DNA from: an uncultured Gemmobacter sp.
Lineage (GTDB): Bacteria; Pseudomonadota; Alphaproteobacteria; Rhodobacterales; Rhodobacteraceae
Assembly (NCBI GenBank): GCA_937983495.1
Contig: CALKAA010000013.1
Coordinates: forward strand, 1 to 5,774
Length of the DNA stretch: 5,774 bases
Direction: 5' to 3'
Numbering within the stretch: position 1 is the stretch's first letter; every line of letters starts with the position of its first letter. The position numbers and the translations under genes are program-made. A model generated the notes under the pieces. That model was not told the origin of the DNA. It did no database searches and saw nothing but the letters and a program-made list of their open reading frames with translations. Shown here piece after piece: positions 1 to 5,774 of this stretch.

Positions 1-290
1 CGCGCGCCTTCATCGAGTTCCTGAAAACCCCGATCGCGCATGAAATCTGGATGGCGCAAAGCGGCTTTGTCACACCGTTCAAAGGGGCCAATACCGAGCT
101 TTATGGTTCGGAACCGCTCAAGAAACAGGGGGAGATGCTGCTGAACGCCACCACCTTCCGCTTTGACGGCTCTGACCTGATGCCGGGGGCCGTGGGGGCG
201 GGCAGCTTCTGGACTGGCATGGTGGATTATGTCGGTGGCAAGCCCGCCGCAGAGGCCGCCGCGCAGATCGACGCCGCCTGGCCGAAATAA
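1..290 (+). CDS. aglE: Alpha-glucoside ABC transporter, periplasmic substrate-binding protein AglE (3' part only)
   Basis: Partial gene: the reading frame is open from base 3 and ends at a TAA at 288-290, giving the last 95 residues of a family 1 extracellular solute-binding protein; the start and signal peptide lie upstream of the window. The visible part has the C-terminal pattern of sugar-binding proteins, with a helix and loop leading to 'GFVTPFKGAN' and then 'FRFDGSDLMPGAVGAGSFWTGMVDYVGGK', which I recognise as characteristic of AglE. The product should act in the periplasm, binding alpha-glucosides and delivering them to AglF/AglG. It is the first known gene of the operon and is separated from aglF by a hairpin-containing gap of 69 bases, while the later genes are packed tightly. 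An internal ATG at 51 is not a real start because coding continues upstream of it. The assignment rests on the C-terminal motif plus the downstream aglF-G-A-K order. Confidence 0.9.
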   Translation, partial: RAFIEFLKTPIAHEIWMAQSGFVTPFKGANTELYGSEPLKKQGEMLLNATTFRFDGSDLMPGAVGAGSFWTGMVDYVGGKPAAEAAAQIDAAWPK

Positions 291-302
291 GCGCCTGACA
301 TC

Positions 303-332
303 AAGGGCCGGGGGCCATCGTCCCCGGCTTTT
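303..332 (+). terminator. Intergenic GC-rich stem-loop with T-run between aglE and aglF
   Basis: The arms GCCGGGG (307-313) and CCCCGGC (322-328) pair perfectly around an 8-base loop and are followed by TTTT (329-332). Two A-T and two G-T pairs (303-306 with 329-332) can extend the stem. This is the form of an intrinsic terminator, yet it lies inside an operon. In binding-protein transporter operons such hairpins commonly act as partial terminators or 3' end stabilisers, giving more binding protein than permease. That role is inferred here; the structure itself is read directly from the sequence. Confidence 0.7.
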
Positions 333-347
333 CCGTTGAGTGCCATG

Positions 348-352
348 GGAGG
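348..352 (+). promoter_or_regulatory. Ribosome binding site that fixes the aglF start
   Basis: A GGAGG core inside the purine run 347-357 sits 7 bases before the ATG at 360. It overlaps or follows the other possible in-frame starts (TTG at 336, ATG at 345), which have no Shine-Dalgarno sequence of their own. It therefore favours the start at 360. Confidence 0.75.
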
Positions 353-359
353 GGGAGCC

Positions 360-1358
360 ATGCATCCCGCAATTCAGGCCATGCTGACCATCGTGATCGG
401 GGTCGGCGGCTGTATCGGTTATTTCTATTTCTCGAACCTGTTTCTCGACAAGGTTCTGTTTCCGGCACGCGGTGCCGATGCGGGGCGCAATATCAACCGC
501 GCCAATATGATCCGGCCCTGGCTGTTCCTTGCGCCTGCGATGATCGCGCTTGGCCTCTATCTGGCCTATCCGGTGGTGGCGACGGCCTGGCTCTCGCTGC
601 ATGACAAGACCGGCGAGACTTTCGTGGGGCTGGCCAATTACGGCACCATGATGGGCGAGGCGAAATTCTGGGAATCCATGCGCTCCAATGCGCTGTGGCT
701 GCTGTTCGTGCCCGCCGCCTCCACTGCCTTTGGCCTGCTGGCCGCGCAACTGACCGACCGTATCTGGTGGGGCAATATCGCCAAATCGCTGATCTTCATG
801 CCGATGGCGATTTCCTTCGTCGGTGCGGCGGTGATCTGGAAGCTGATCTATGACGTGCGCCCCGAAGGCACCGAGCAGATCGGCCTGCTGAACGCGATCT
901 ATCTGGCGCTTGGCGGCGACGCGCCGCTGCAATGGCTGCAAATCCCGTTCTGGAACAACTTCTTCCTGATGGCCGTGCTGATCTGGATTCAGACCGGCTT
1001 TGCCATGGTCATTCTCTCGGCTGCCCTGCGCGGTGTGCCCGAGGACACGATCGAGGCCGCCATTCTGGATGGGGCCAACCCGTTCCAGATTTTCTTCAAG
1101 ATCAAGGTGCCGCAGATCATGGGCACGATTGTTGTGGTTTGGACAACAATTACCATCGTCGTTCTGAAGGTTTTCGACATCGTGCGCGCCATGACCAATG
1201 GCCAATGGGAAAGTCAGGTTCTGGCGAATTACATGTTCGACAAGCTGTTCACCGCCTCCGACTGGGGCGTAGGGTCTGCGGCGGCGATGGTGATCATGCT
1301 GCTGGTGACGCCCATTCTGGTCTGGAACGTCCATAACGCGCGCAAGGAAATGCGCTGA
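360..1358 (+). CDS. aglF: Alpha-glucoside ABC transporter permease AglF
   Basis: An inner-membrane permease of the MalF type (332 residues), one half of the alpha-glucoside channel with AglG. About seven hydrophobic segments are visible, near residues 6-27, 53-75, 113-134, 145-166, 201-225, 254-275 and 305-325. The cytoplasmic EAA loop that docks on the ATPase is clear: EAAILDGANPFQIFFKIKVP, residues 232-251, with the conserved Gly at 238. I chose ATG 360 because a strong GGAGG lies 7 bases upstream; the frame also has TTG at 336 and ATG at 345, which would add 8 or 5 residues. The extra N-terminal segment ('MHPAIQAMLTIVIGVGGCIGYFYFSN') before the main domain is typical of AglF. aglG follows after 18 bases. 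The family assignment (binding-protein-dependent permease) is secure, and the substrate is inferred from the operon. Confidence 0.93.
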   Translation: MHPAIQAMLTIVIGVGGCIGYFYFSNLFLDKVLFPARGADAGRNINRANMIRPWLFLAPAMIALGLYLAYPVVATAWLSLHDKTGETFVGLANYGTMMGEAKFWESMRSNALWLLFVPAASTAFGLLAAQLTDRIWWGNIAKSLIFMPMAISFVGAAVIWKLIYDVRPEGTEQIGLLNAIYLALGGDAPLQWLQIPFWNNFFLMAVLIWIQTGFAMVILSAALRGVPEDTIEAAILDGANPFQIFFKIKVPQIMGTIVVVWTTITIVVLKVFDIVRAMTNGQWESQVLANYMFDKLFTASDWGVGSAAAMVIMLLVTPILVWNVHNARKEMR

Positions 1359-1363
1359 GGCGC

Positions 1364-1370
1364 GGGGAGG
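1364..1370 (+). promoter_or_regulatory. Ribosome binding site of aglG
   Basis: GGGGAGG lies 6 bases before the ATG at 1377, just after the aglF stop. It gives aglG its own strong initiation signal and supports this start over the out-of-frame ATGs nearby. Confidence 0.7.
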
Positions 1371-1376
1371 TTACAT

Positions 1377-2513
1377 ATGGATAATATTGCCGGTTCCAAA
1401 CCCGCCCTCACTTGGGCTGTTCACATCTCGGCCGTTCTGCTGGTTCTGCTCTGGGTCATCCCGACCTTCGGCCTGTTGGTCTCATCCTTCCGCACCGGCG
1501 ACCAGATCTCCACATCCGGCTGGTGGCAGGCGCTTTCGACGCAAGAGGCGCAACTGCCTGCCATTCGCCTGAAAGGTGAGGAAGTTCAAAGGGATGGTGT
1601 CTTCGTGATCGAAGGCCAGCTTCTTGATAGCGCCGCCACGGTCAGCCGTTGGGGCATCAACTCCAAAGACCCCGAGGCCTATGCCGCGGGTGAAACCGGT
1701 GCGCTGCCCTCGGGCGAGGCGATCACGGTGACCGAGACCGGGGCCTTCACGCTCAGCTCCACGCAAAGCATGGCCGATCTGCGCATGCCGCGCGTCTTTG
1801 TGAGCGCTGCCACGCCACCGGAATTCACCCTGAACAACTATGACACCGTGCTGTTCAAGCCCGCGCCGGGGCAGAGCGTTGGCAAGGCCTTTCTGAACAC
1901 GCTCACCGTTTCCATTCCCGCAACAATCATCCCGATCCTGATCGCCGCCTTCGCCGCCTATGCGTTGGCCTGGATGGAGTTTCCGGGCCGGGCGCTGCTG
2001 GTTGCTGCCGTGGTGGGCCTGCTCGTCGTGCCGCTGCAACTGGCGCTGATCCCGCTTTTGCAGTTCCACAACAGCATCGGCATCGGCAAAGGCTATCTCG
2101 GTGTCTGGCTCGCCCATACCGGCTTTGGCCTGCCGCTGGCGATTTACCTCTTGCGCAACTACATGGCGGGGCTGCCGCGCGACATCATCGAAAACGCCAA
2201 GGTCGATGGCGCGACAGATTTCCAGATATTCACCAAGATCATCCTGCCGCTCTCCTTCCCGGCGCTGGCTTCCTTTGCGATCTTCCAGTTCCTCTGGACC
2301 TGGAACGACCTGCTGGTGGCCATGGTCTTCCTCGGCACCACCGACAATGAAATGGTGCTGACCGGCACGCTTCTGAACCTCATGGGCTCGCGCGGCGGCG
2401 ATTGGGAAATCCTCTCGGCATCGGCCTTCATCTCGATCGCGGTGCCGCTGATCGTATTCTTCGCAATGCAGAAATACCTCGTGCGCGGCCTCTTGGCCGG
2501 CTCGGTGAAGTGA
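1377..2513 (+). CDS. aglG: Alpha-glucoside ABC transporter permease AglG
   Basis: A MalG-type inner-membrane permease of 378 residues, partner of AglF. A first membrane helix (about 15-37) is followed by a long polar stretch, about residues 39-165, containing 'WWQAL', 'GVFVIEGQL' and 'PPEFTLNNYDTVLF'. The MetI-like permease core begins at about residue 166 ('QSVGKAFLNTLTVSIP') with helices to the C-terminus. The EAA loop is ENAKVDGATDFQIFTKIILP, residues 272-291, with Gly 278. Ordinary MalG-type permeases are around 280-300 residues, so the excess is the extracytoplasmic insert between helix 1 and the core. I recall the same insert in rhizobial AglG, so it looks like a family trait and not a local fusion. 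The gene lies between aglF (18-base gap) and aglA (7-base gap). Confidence 0.93.
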   Translation: MDNIAGSKPALTWAVHISAVLLVLLWVIPTFGLLVSSFRTGDQISTSGWWQALSTQEAQLPAIRLKGEEVQRDGVFVIEGQLLDSAATVSRWGINSKDPEAYAAGETGALPSGEAITVTETGAFTLSSTQSMADLRMPRVFVSAATPPEFTLNNYDTVLFKPAPGQSVGKAFLNTLTVSIPATIIPILIAAFAAYALAWMEFPGRALLVAAVVGLLVVPLQLALIPLLQFHNSIGIGKGYLGVWLAHTGFGLPLAIYLLRNYMAGLPRDIIENAKVDGATDFQIFTKIILPLSFPALASFAIFQFLWTWNDLLVAMVFLGTTDNEMVLTGTLLNLMGSRGGDWEILSASAFISIAVPLIVFFAMQKYLVRGLLAGSVK

Positions 2514-2520
2514 GACGGAC

Positions 2521-4140
2521 ATGACGCTGCAAAAAGACCCGGACTGGTGGCGCGGAGCCACGATCTATCAGATCTACCCGCGCAGCTATCAGGACAGCAA
2601 TGGCGATGGTGTGGGCGATCTGCCCGGCATCACGTCGCGGCTGGATCACATCGCGCGCCTCGGCGCCGATGCGATCTGGATCAGCCCGTTCTTCACCTCG
2701 CCGATGAAGGATTTCGGCTATGACGTCAGCGATTACTGCGACGTTGACCCGATGTTCGGCACGCTGGCCGATTTCGACGCTCTGGTGGCGCGGGCCCATG
2801 ATCTGGGCCTGCGCGTGATGATCGACCTCGTGCTGTCGCATACCTCCGATGCGCATCCCTGGTTCAAGGAAAGCCGCGCCAACAAGACCAATCCCAAGGC
2901 GGATTGGTATGTCTGGGCCGATCCCAAACCCGATGGCACGCCGCCCAACAACTGGCTATCGATCTTCGGCGGTTCGGCCTGGGCCTGGGATGGCCGGCGG
3001 CAACAATATTACCTGCACAACTTCCTCACCTCGCAGCCTGACCTCAACCTGCACAACCCGGATGTGCAAGACGCCCTGCTGGAGGTCGAACGCTTCTGGC
3101 TCAAGCGCGGGGTCGATGGGTTCCGCCTTGATACGATCAACTTCTACTTTGCCGACAAATACTTGCGCGACAATCCGCCCCTGCCGCCGGAACTCCGCAA
3201 TGACAGTATCGCGCCCTCGGTGAACCCGTATAACCACCAGCTGCATCTGTTCGACAAGAACCAGCCCGAAAACCTCGCCTTCCTGCGCCGCTTCCGGGCC
3301 GAGCTGGAGCCCTATGGTGCCGCCGCCGTGGGCGAGGTGGGCGATGCGCAGCGCGGGCTGGAGATCATGGCCGAATATACCTCGGGCGGCGACAAGGTGC
3401 AGATGTGCTACCCGTTCGAGATGCTGCAACCCAAGCGGCTGACGGCGCAGGCGGTGGAGGACACCTTCGCTCGCATGGCCGCCGCCGCACCGGATGCCTG
3501 GCCGTGCTGGAGCTATTCCAACCACGACACCGTGCGCCACATCACGCGCTGGAACCTGAGCGATGAGGCCGCGAAAACCTACACTTCGCTGCTGGTCTGC
3601 TTGCGCGGTTCGCTCTGCCTCTATCAGGGCGAAGAACTGGGTCTGCCCGAGGCCGAGGTGGCATTCGAAGACCTGCAAGACCCTTATGGCATTGAATTCT
3701 GGCCTGAATTCAAGGGCCGTGACGGCGCGCGCACGCCGATGATCTGGGAAGGTGGCAACGGGCAGGGCGGCTTTACCACGGCGGCCAAAAGCTGGCTGCC
3801 GGTGACCGCGCCGCATCTGGCGCGCTCGGTCGCGGGGCAGGGTGCCGATGAGGCCTCGATGCTCGCGCATTATCGCCGCGCGCTGGCCTTCCGCCGCGCC
3901 CATCCGGTGCTGCGCACGGGTGGCATGGAGGAGATTCGCGCCGAGGGCAGCGTGGCCCGTTTCCTGCGTACGGGTGATGAGACGATCTTCTGCGCCTTCA
4001 ACCTCGGGGACGAGGCGCAAGACATCACGCTGCCGGAGGGGAGCTGGCAGCAGATCGGGGCAGAGCTGGGAAGCCTGCCGCTGAACGGAAACATAGTGAC
4101 GCTGGATGCCTGGCAGATCTGCCTCGCCAAGCGGGTTTGA
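2521..4140 (+). CDS. aglA: Cytoplasmic GH13 alpha-glucosidase AglA
   Basis: A glycoside hydrolase family 13 alpha-glucosidase (539 residues) that cleaves terminal alpha-glucosidic bonds of the imported sugar to release glucose. It has no signal peptide, so it should act in the cytoplasm. The (beta/alpha)8 signatures appear in order: a calcium-type loop DSNGDGVGD (25-33); region I DLVLSH (102-107); region V QPDLN (172-176); region II GFRLDTIN (200-207) with nucleophile Asp204; region III GEVGD (271-275) with acid/base Glu272; and region IV SNHDTVR (333-339) with transition-state stabiliser Asp336. All catalytic residues are intact. The residue after the nucleophile is Thr205, where alpha-1,6-specific oligo-1,6-glucosidases usually carry Val, so alpha-1,4 or sucrose/maltose-type activity is more likely. 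The ATG follows the aglG stop by 7 bases with only a weak upstream purine stretch, suggesting translational coupling. A trehalose- or sucrose-specific enzyme cannot be excluded. Confidence 0.93.
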   Translation: MTLQKDPDWWRGATIYQIYPRSYQDSNGDGVGDLPGITSRLDHIARLGADAIWISPFFTSPMKDFGYDVSDYCDVDPMFGTLADFDALVARAHDLGLRVMIDLVLSHTSDAHPWFKESRANKTNPKADWYVWADPKPDGTPPNNWLSIFGGSAWAWDGRRQQYYLHNFLTSQPDLNLHNPDVQDALLEVERFWLKRGVDGFRLDTINFYFADKYLRDNPPLPPELRNDSIAPSVNPYNHQLHLFDKNQPENLAFLRRFRAELEPYGAAAVGEVGDAQRGLEIMAEYTSGGDKVQMCYPFEMLQPKRLTAQAVEDTFARMAAAAPDAWPCWSYSNHDTVRHITRWNLSDEAAKTYTSLLVCLRGSLCLYQGEELGLPEAEVAFEDLQDPYGIEFWPEFKGRDGARTPMIWEGGNGQGGFTTAAKSWLPVTAPHLARSVAGQGADEASMLAHYRRALAFRRAHPVLRTGGMEEIRAEGSVARFLRTGDETIFCAFNLGDEAQDITLPEGSWQQIGAELGSLPLNGNIVTLDAWQICLAKRV

Positions 4141-4141
4141 A

Positions 4142-4149
4142 GGGGGGAA
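4142..4149 (+). promoter_or_regulatory. Ribosome binding site of aglK
   Basis: The run GGGGGGAA lies 4 bases before the ATG at 4154, directly after the aglA stop. It supports ATG 4154 over an in-frame ATG at 4106, which lies inside aglA and would add 16 residues not expected in the family. Confidence 0.6.
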
Positions 4150-4153
4150 CATC

Positions 4154-5236
4154 ATGGCCAAACTGAATTTGACCAATGTGGAAAAGGCCTATGGCGAGGT
4201 GAAGGTGTTGAAAGACATCAACCTCGACATCCAATCGGGCGAGCTGATCGTCTTTGTCGGCCCCTCGGGTTGCGGCAAATCCACCCTGCTGCGCATGATT
4301 GCCGGGCTGGAGAAGATCACCGGCGGCGATTTCACCATTGATGGCGTGCGCATGAACGAGGTGCCACCCTCGGAGCGCGGCATCGCCATGGTGTTCCAGT
4401 CCTATGCGCTCTATCCGCATATGACCGTGCGCGACAATATGAGCTTCGCGCTGAAACTGGCGAAGAAACCGCAGGCTGAGATTGACGCCGCCATTGAAAA
4501 GGCCGCGCGCATCCTGCAACTGACCCCCTATCTGGATCGTCTGCCCAAGGCGCTGTCCGGCGGCCAGCGTCAGCGCGTTGCCATCGGCCGTGCCATTGTG
4601 CGTGACCCGAAGGTCTATCTCTTTGACGAGCCGCTCTCGAACCTCGATGCCGCCTTGCGCGTCGCCACCCGGCTGGAGGTCGCGCAGCTCAAGGAAGCCA
4701 TGCCCAATTCCACCATGATCTATGTGACCCATGATCAGGTAGAGGCGATGACGCTGGCCAGCCGTATCGTGGTGCTGGCGGGCGGGGGGGTCGCGCAGGT
4801 GGGCACGCCGCTGGAGCTTTATGAACGCCCGGAGAACGAGTTTGTCGCGCAATTCATCGGCTCGCCCTCGATGAACCTGCTGCCCGGCGAGATTGTCGAA
4901 ACCGGCAGCCGCACCCGCATCGCGCTGGAAGGCGGCGGCGAGGCCTGGTCCACCATTCCCACCCGCGACAGTGACCTCGGTCTGAAGGTCAATCTGGGTG
5001 TGCGCCCCGAGGATCTGGTGCCCACCGAGGGCACCGCGCTTTACACTGGCGATGTCGAGATCACCGAGGCTTTGGGCGAGGTGACGCTGCTTTACTTCCG
5101 CAAGGAGGGAGAGCGGCAGATCGTGGCCAAACTGCCCGGCATCCATCGCGATCTGCGCCACAAGCGCGTCGCGCTGACCGCCGATCCGGCCAAGATCCAT
5201 CTGTTCAGCAACGGCACCTCGCTGCTCTATCGGTGA
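4154..5236 (+). CDS. aglK: Alpha-glucoside ABC transporter ATP-binding protein AglK
   Basis: The ATPase of the transporter, a 360-residue MalK/UgpC-type protein acting as a dimer on the cytoplasmic face of AglF/AglG. Motifs seen: Walker A GPSGCGKST (36-44), Q-loop Gln82, ABC signature LSGGQ (134-138), Walker B VYLFDEP (154-160) with catalytic Glu159, D-loop SNLD (162-165) and switch His193 in THD. After the nucleotide-binding domain, 'FIGSPSMN' (234-241) leads into the C-terminal TOBE/regulatory domain, including GVRPED (282-287). The total length is normal for the family, and all residues needed for ATP hydrolysis are present. The 'ALRVATRLEVAQLKE' segment after the D-loop resembles AglK more than Escherichia coli MalK. 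The gene starts 13 bases after aglA and is the last of the operon. A run of seven G at 4784-4790 keeps the frame. MalK-like ATPases can be shared between transporters, so this one may serve others too. Confidence 0.94.
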   Translation: MAKLNLTNVEKAYGEVKVLKDINLDIQSGELIVFVGPSGCGKSTLLRMIAGLEKITGGDFTIDGVRMNEVPPSERGIAMVFQSYALYPHMTVRDNMSFALKLAKKPQAEIDAAIEKAARILQLTPYLDRLPKALSGGQRQRVAIGRAIVRDPKVYLFDEPLSNLDAALRVATRLEVAQLKEAMPNSTMIYVTHDQVEAMTLASRIVVLAGGGVAQVGTPLELYERPENEFVAQFIGSPSMNLLPGEIVETGSRTRIALEGGGEAWSTIPTRDSDLGLKVNLGVRPEDLVPTEGTALYTGDVEITEALGEVTLLYFRKEGERQIVAKLPGIHRDLRHKRVALTADPAKIHLFSNGTSLLYR

Positions 5237-5335
5237 GGCCAGCGCCAGCCCGGCGAGGAACAGCGCCGACAGCAGGCTTGCCACGATCAGTGGCACCCAA
5301 AGCGTCAATTTCGGCGGAGGCGGCAGATTTTTCAT
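5237..5335 (-). pseudogene. Possible small membrane protein, minus strand, with no stop of its own (remnant or overlapping gene)
   Basis: Between aglK and the next + strand gene, the minus strand reads from ATG (5335-5333) MKNLPPPPKLTLWVPLIV followed by a strongly hydrophobic stretch ending LFLAGLALA. This makes a short proline-rich N-terminus plus one membrane helix of about 22 residues. Codons are GC-rich at the third position like the neighbouring genes, and AAAGG lies 4 bases upstream of the ATG. I do not recognise a family. The frame has no stop before it enters antisense aglK, where it stays open for about 1200 bases, so the natural 3' end is missing or shifted. It could be a truncated gene at the edge of the agl cluster, a small gene overlapping the aglK end, or chance. 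It lies tail-to-tail with aglK and head-to-head with the acyltransferase gene. Confidence 0.35.
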
Positions 5336-5380
5336 GCCGCCTTTATGCTTTGGAAACCTTTCGATGGCGTTAATCGCGAT

Positions 5381-5774
5381 ATGACCCTCGCCATTGACGC
5401 CCCGCCTTTGCAACAATCCCCCGCTTATGGCGCTGCCATGGCCGCGCTTGGGGCGCGTGTGCGCCAGATCGGCCCTGTGCAGGTGATCGAACGGCCGGGC
5501 CTGCGCCTGATCCAGCGTGCTGCGCTGACCCTGCCCGAGGTGCGGCGGCTTGCCCGTTTTCCGGGGGCCACGGTGCTGACCGCGCCTGTGAAAGGCGTCG
5601 GCCTTGTGCCGTTGGTCACGCCGCGCTTCCATGCCGAATGGGATCTCACGCCTGAGCCAGAGGCGCTGCGCGCGGGCTTGCAGGGCAAATGGCGCAATGC
5701 CTTGCGCCGGGGCGAGGGGCTGCATCTGGGCCAGGATGACCCGCGCGCCTTGACCGACCTGCTCACGCAGGAGG
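5381..5774 (+). CDS. GNAT/FemAB-like acyltransferase, N-terminal part (runs off the window)
   Basis: An open + strand frame continues past the window end; 131 residues are visible. 'APPLQQSPAYGAAMAALGARVRQ' at residues 7-29 and 'LQGKWRNALRRGEG' around residues 100-113 resemble small GNAT/FemAB-fold proteins (Acetyltransf_6-type) of Rhodobacterales, which would transfer an acyl or aminoacyl group; the substrate is unknown. The catalytic or acyl-CoA-binding part is not in the window. I chose ATG 5381 because the frame upstream to the alternative ATG at 5345 has AT-rich third positions unlike coding sequence here, and because 5345 would leave only 9 bases before the divergent small ORF. Neither start has a good Shine-Dalgarno sequence. 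There is no sign that it belongs to the agl operon: it is 144 bases beyond aglK with minus-strand-like sequence between. The family call is moderate; the presence of a coding region is likely. Confidence 0.6.
   Translation, partial: MTLAIDAPPLQQSPAYGAAMAALGARVRQIGPVQVIERPGLRLIQRAALTLPEVRRLARFPGATVLTAPVKGVGLVPLVTPRFHAEWDLTPEPEALRAGLQGKWRNALRRGEGLHLGQDDPRALTDLLTQE

Noticed and set aside
932..1336. Second + strand open frame inside aglF
   Set aside because: It is a shifted frame of the permease gene, without its own ribosome binding site or a recognisable protein pattern.
1482..2561. Long minus-strand open frame opposite aglG
   Set aside because: It lies antisense to the permease, and its highly charged composition is the usual mirror of membrane-protein codons in high-GC DNA.
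2956..4176. Long minus-strand open frame opposite aglA
   Set aside because: It is the antisense frame of a GH13 enzyme with all catalytic motifs intact; its translation is rich in Arg, His and Gly, with no recognisable domain.
4784..4790. Run of seven G in aglK as a possible frameshift or phase-variation site
   Set aside because: The frame is intact on both sides and the downstream C-terminal domain reads normally. A seven-base G run encoding Gly-Gly is not unusual at this GC content.
5237..5280. Possible terminator after aglK
   Set aside because: Short GC-rich complementary pieces occur, but I found no stable stem followed by a T-run.
4025..5725. Very long minus-strand open frame opposite aglK and the acyltransferase gene
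   Set aside because: It is antisense to two well-supported + strand coding regions and shows no recognisable domain there; high GC makes stop codons rare in this antisense frame. Only its part within 5237-5335, where no + strand gene exists, is kept as a possible small-gene remnant.

Overview
The window carries most of an alpha-glucoside uptake and hydrolysis operon of the aglEFGAK type known from alphaproteobacteria (Sinorhizobium/Rhizobium and the Rhodobacterales). The high GC content, GC-rich third codon positions, gene order and protein sequences together suggest a Rhodobacteraceae-like alphaproteobacterium. That placement is an inference; no rRNA or other taxonomic marker is present.

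Layout, left to right, all agl genes on the + strand: the C-terminal 95 residues of the periplasmic binding protein AglE (1-290); a short gap with a strong GC hairpin and T-run (303-332); permease AglF (360-1358); permease AglG with an extracytoplasmic insert (1377-2513); the cytoplasmic GH13 alpha-glucosidase AglA (2521-4140); and the ATPase AglK (4154-5236). Gaps after aglF are only 7 to 18 bases, so these four genes are almost certainly co-transcribed with aglE. The start of aglE, its promoter and any LacI-type regulator (aglR) lie upstream of the window.

How the genes work together: AglE captures an alpha-glucoside (such as sucrose, maltose or trehalose) in the periplasm. AglF and AglG form the membrane channel, an AglK dimer powers transport, and AglA hydrolyses the imported sugar to glucose plus aglycone in the cytoplasm.

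Right of the operon (5237-5774) the content changes. A 99-base stretch reads as a minus-strand small membrane protein whose frame runs without a stop into antisense aglK, so it looks like a truncated remnant or an unrecognised overlapping gene. Divergent from it, on the + strand, is the 5' part of a GNAT/FemAB-like acyltransferase gene that runs off the window.

I see no CRISPR array, tRNA, rRNA, insertion sequence or previously undescribed multi-gene system. The agl operon is a known type; the observations worth a second look are at its edges and in details of its proteins.
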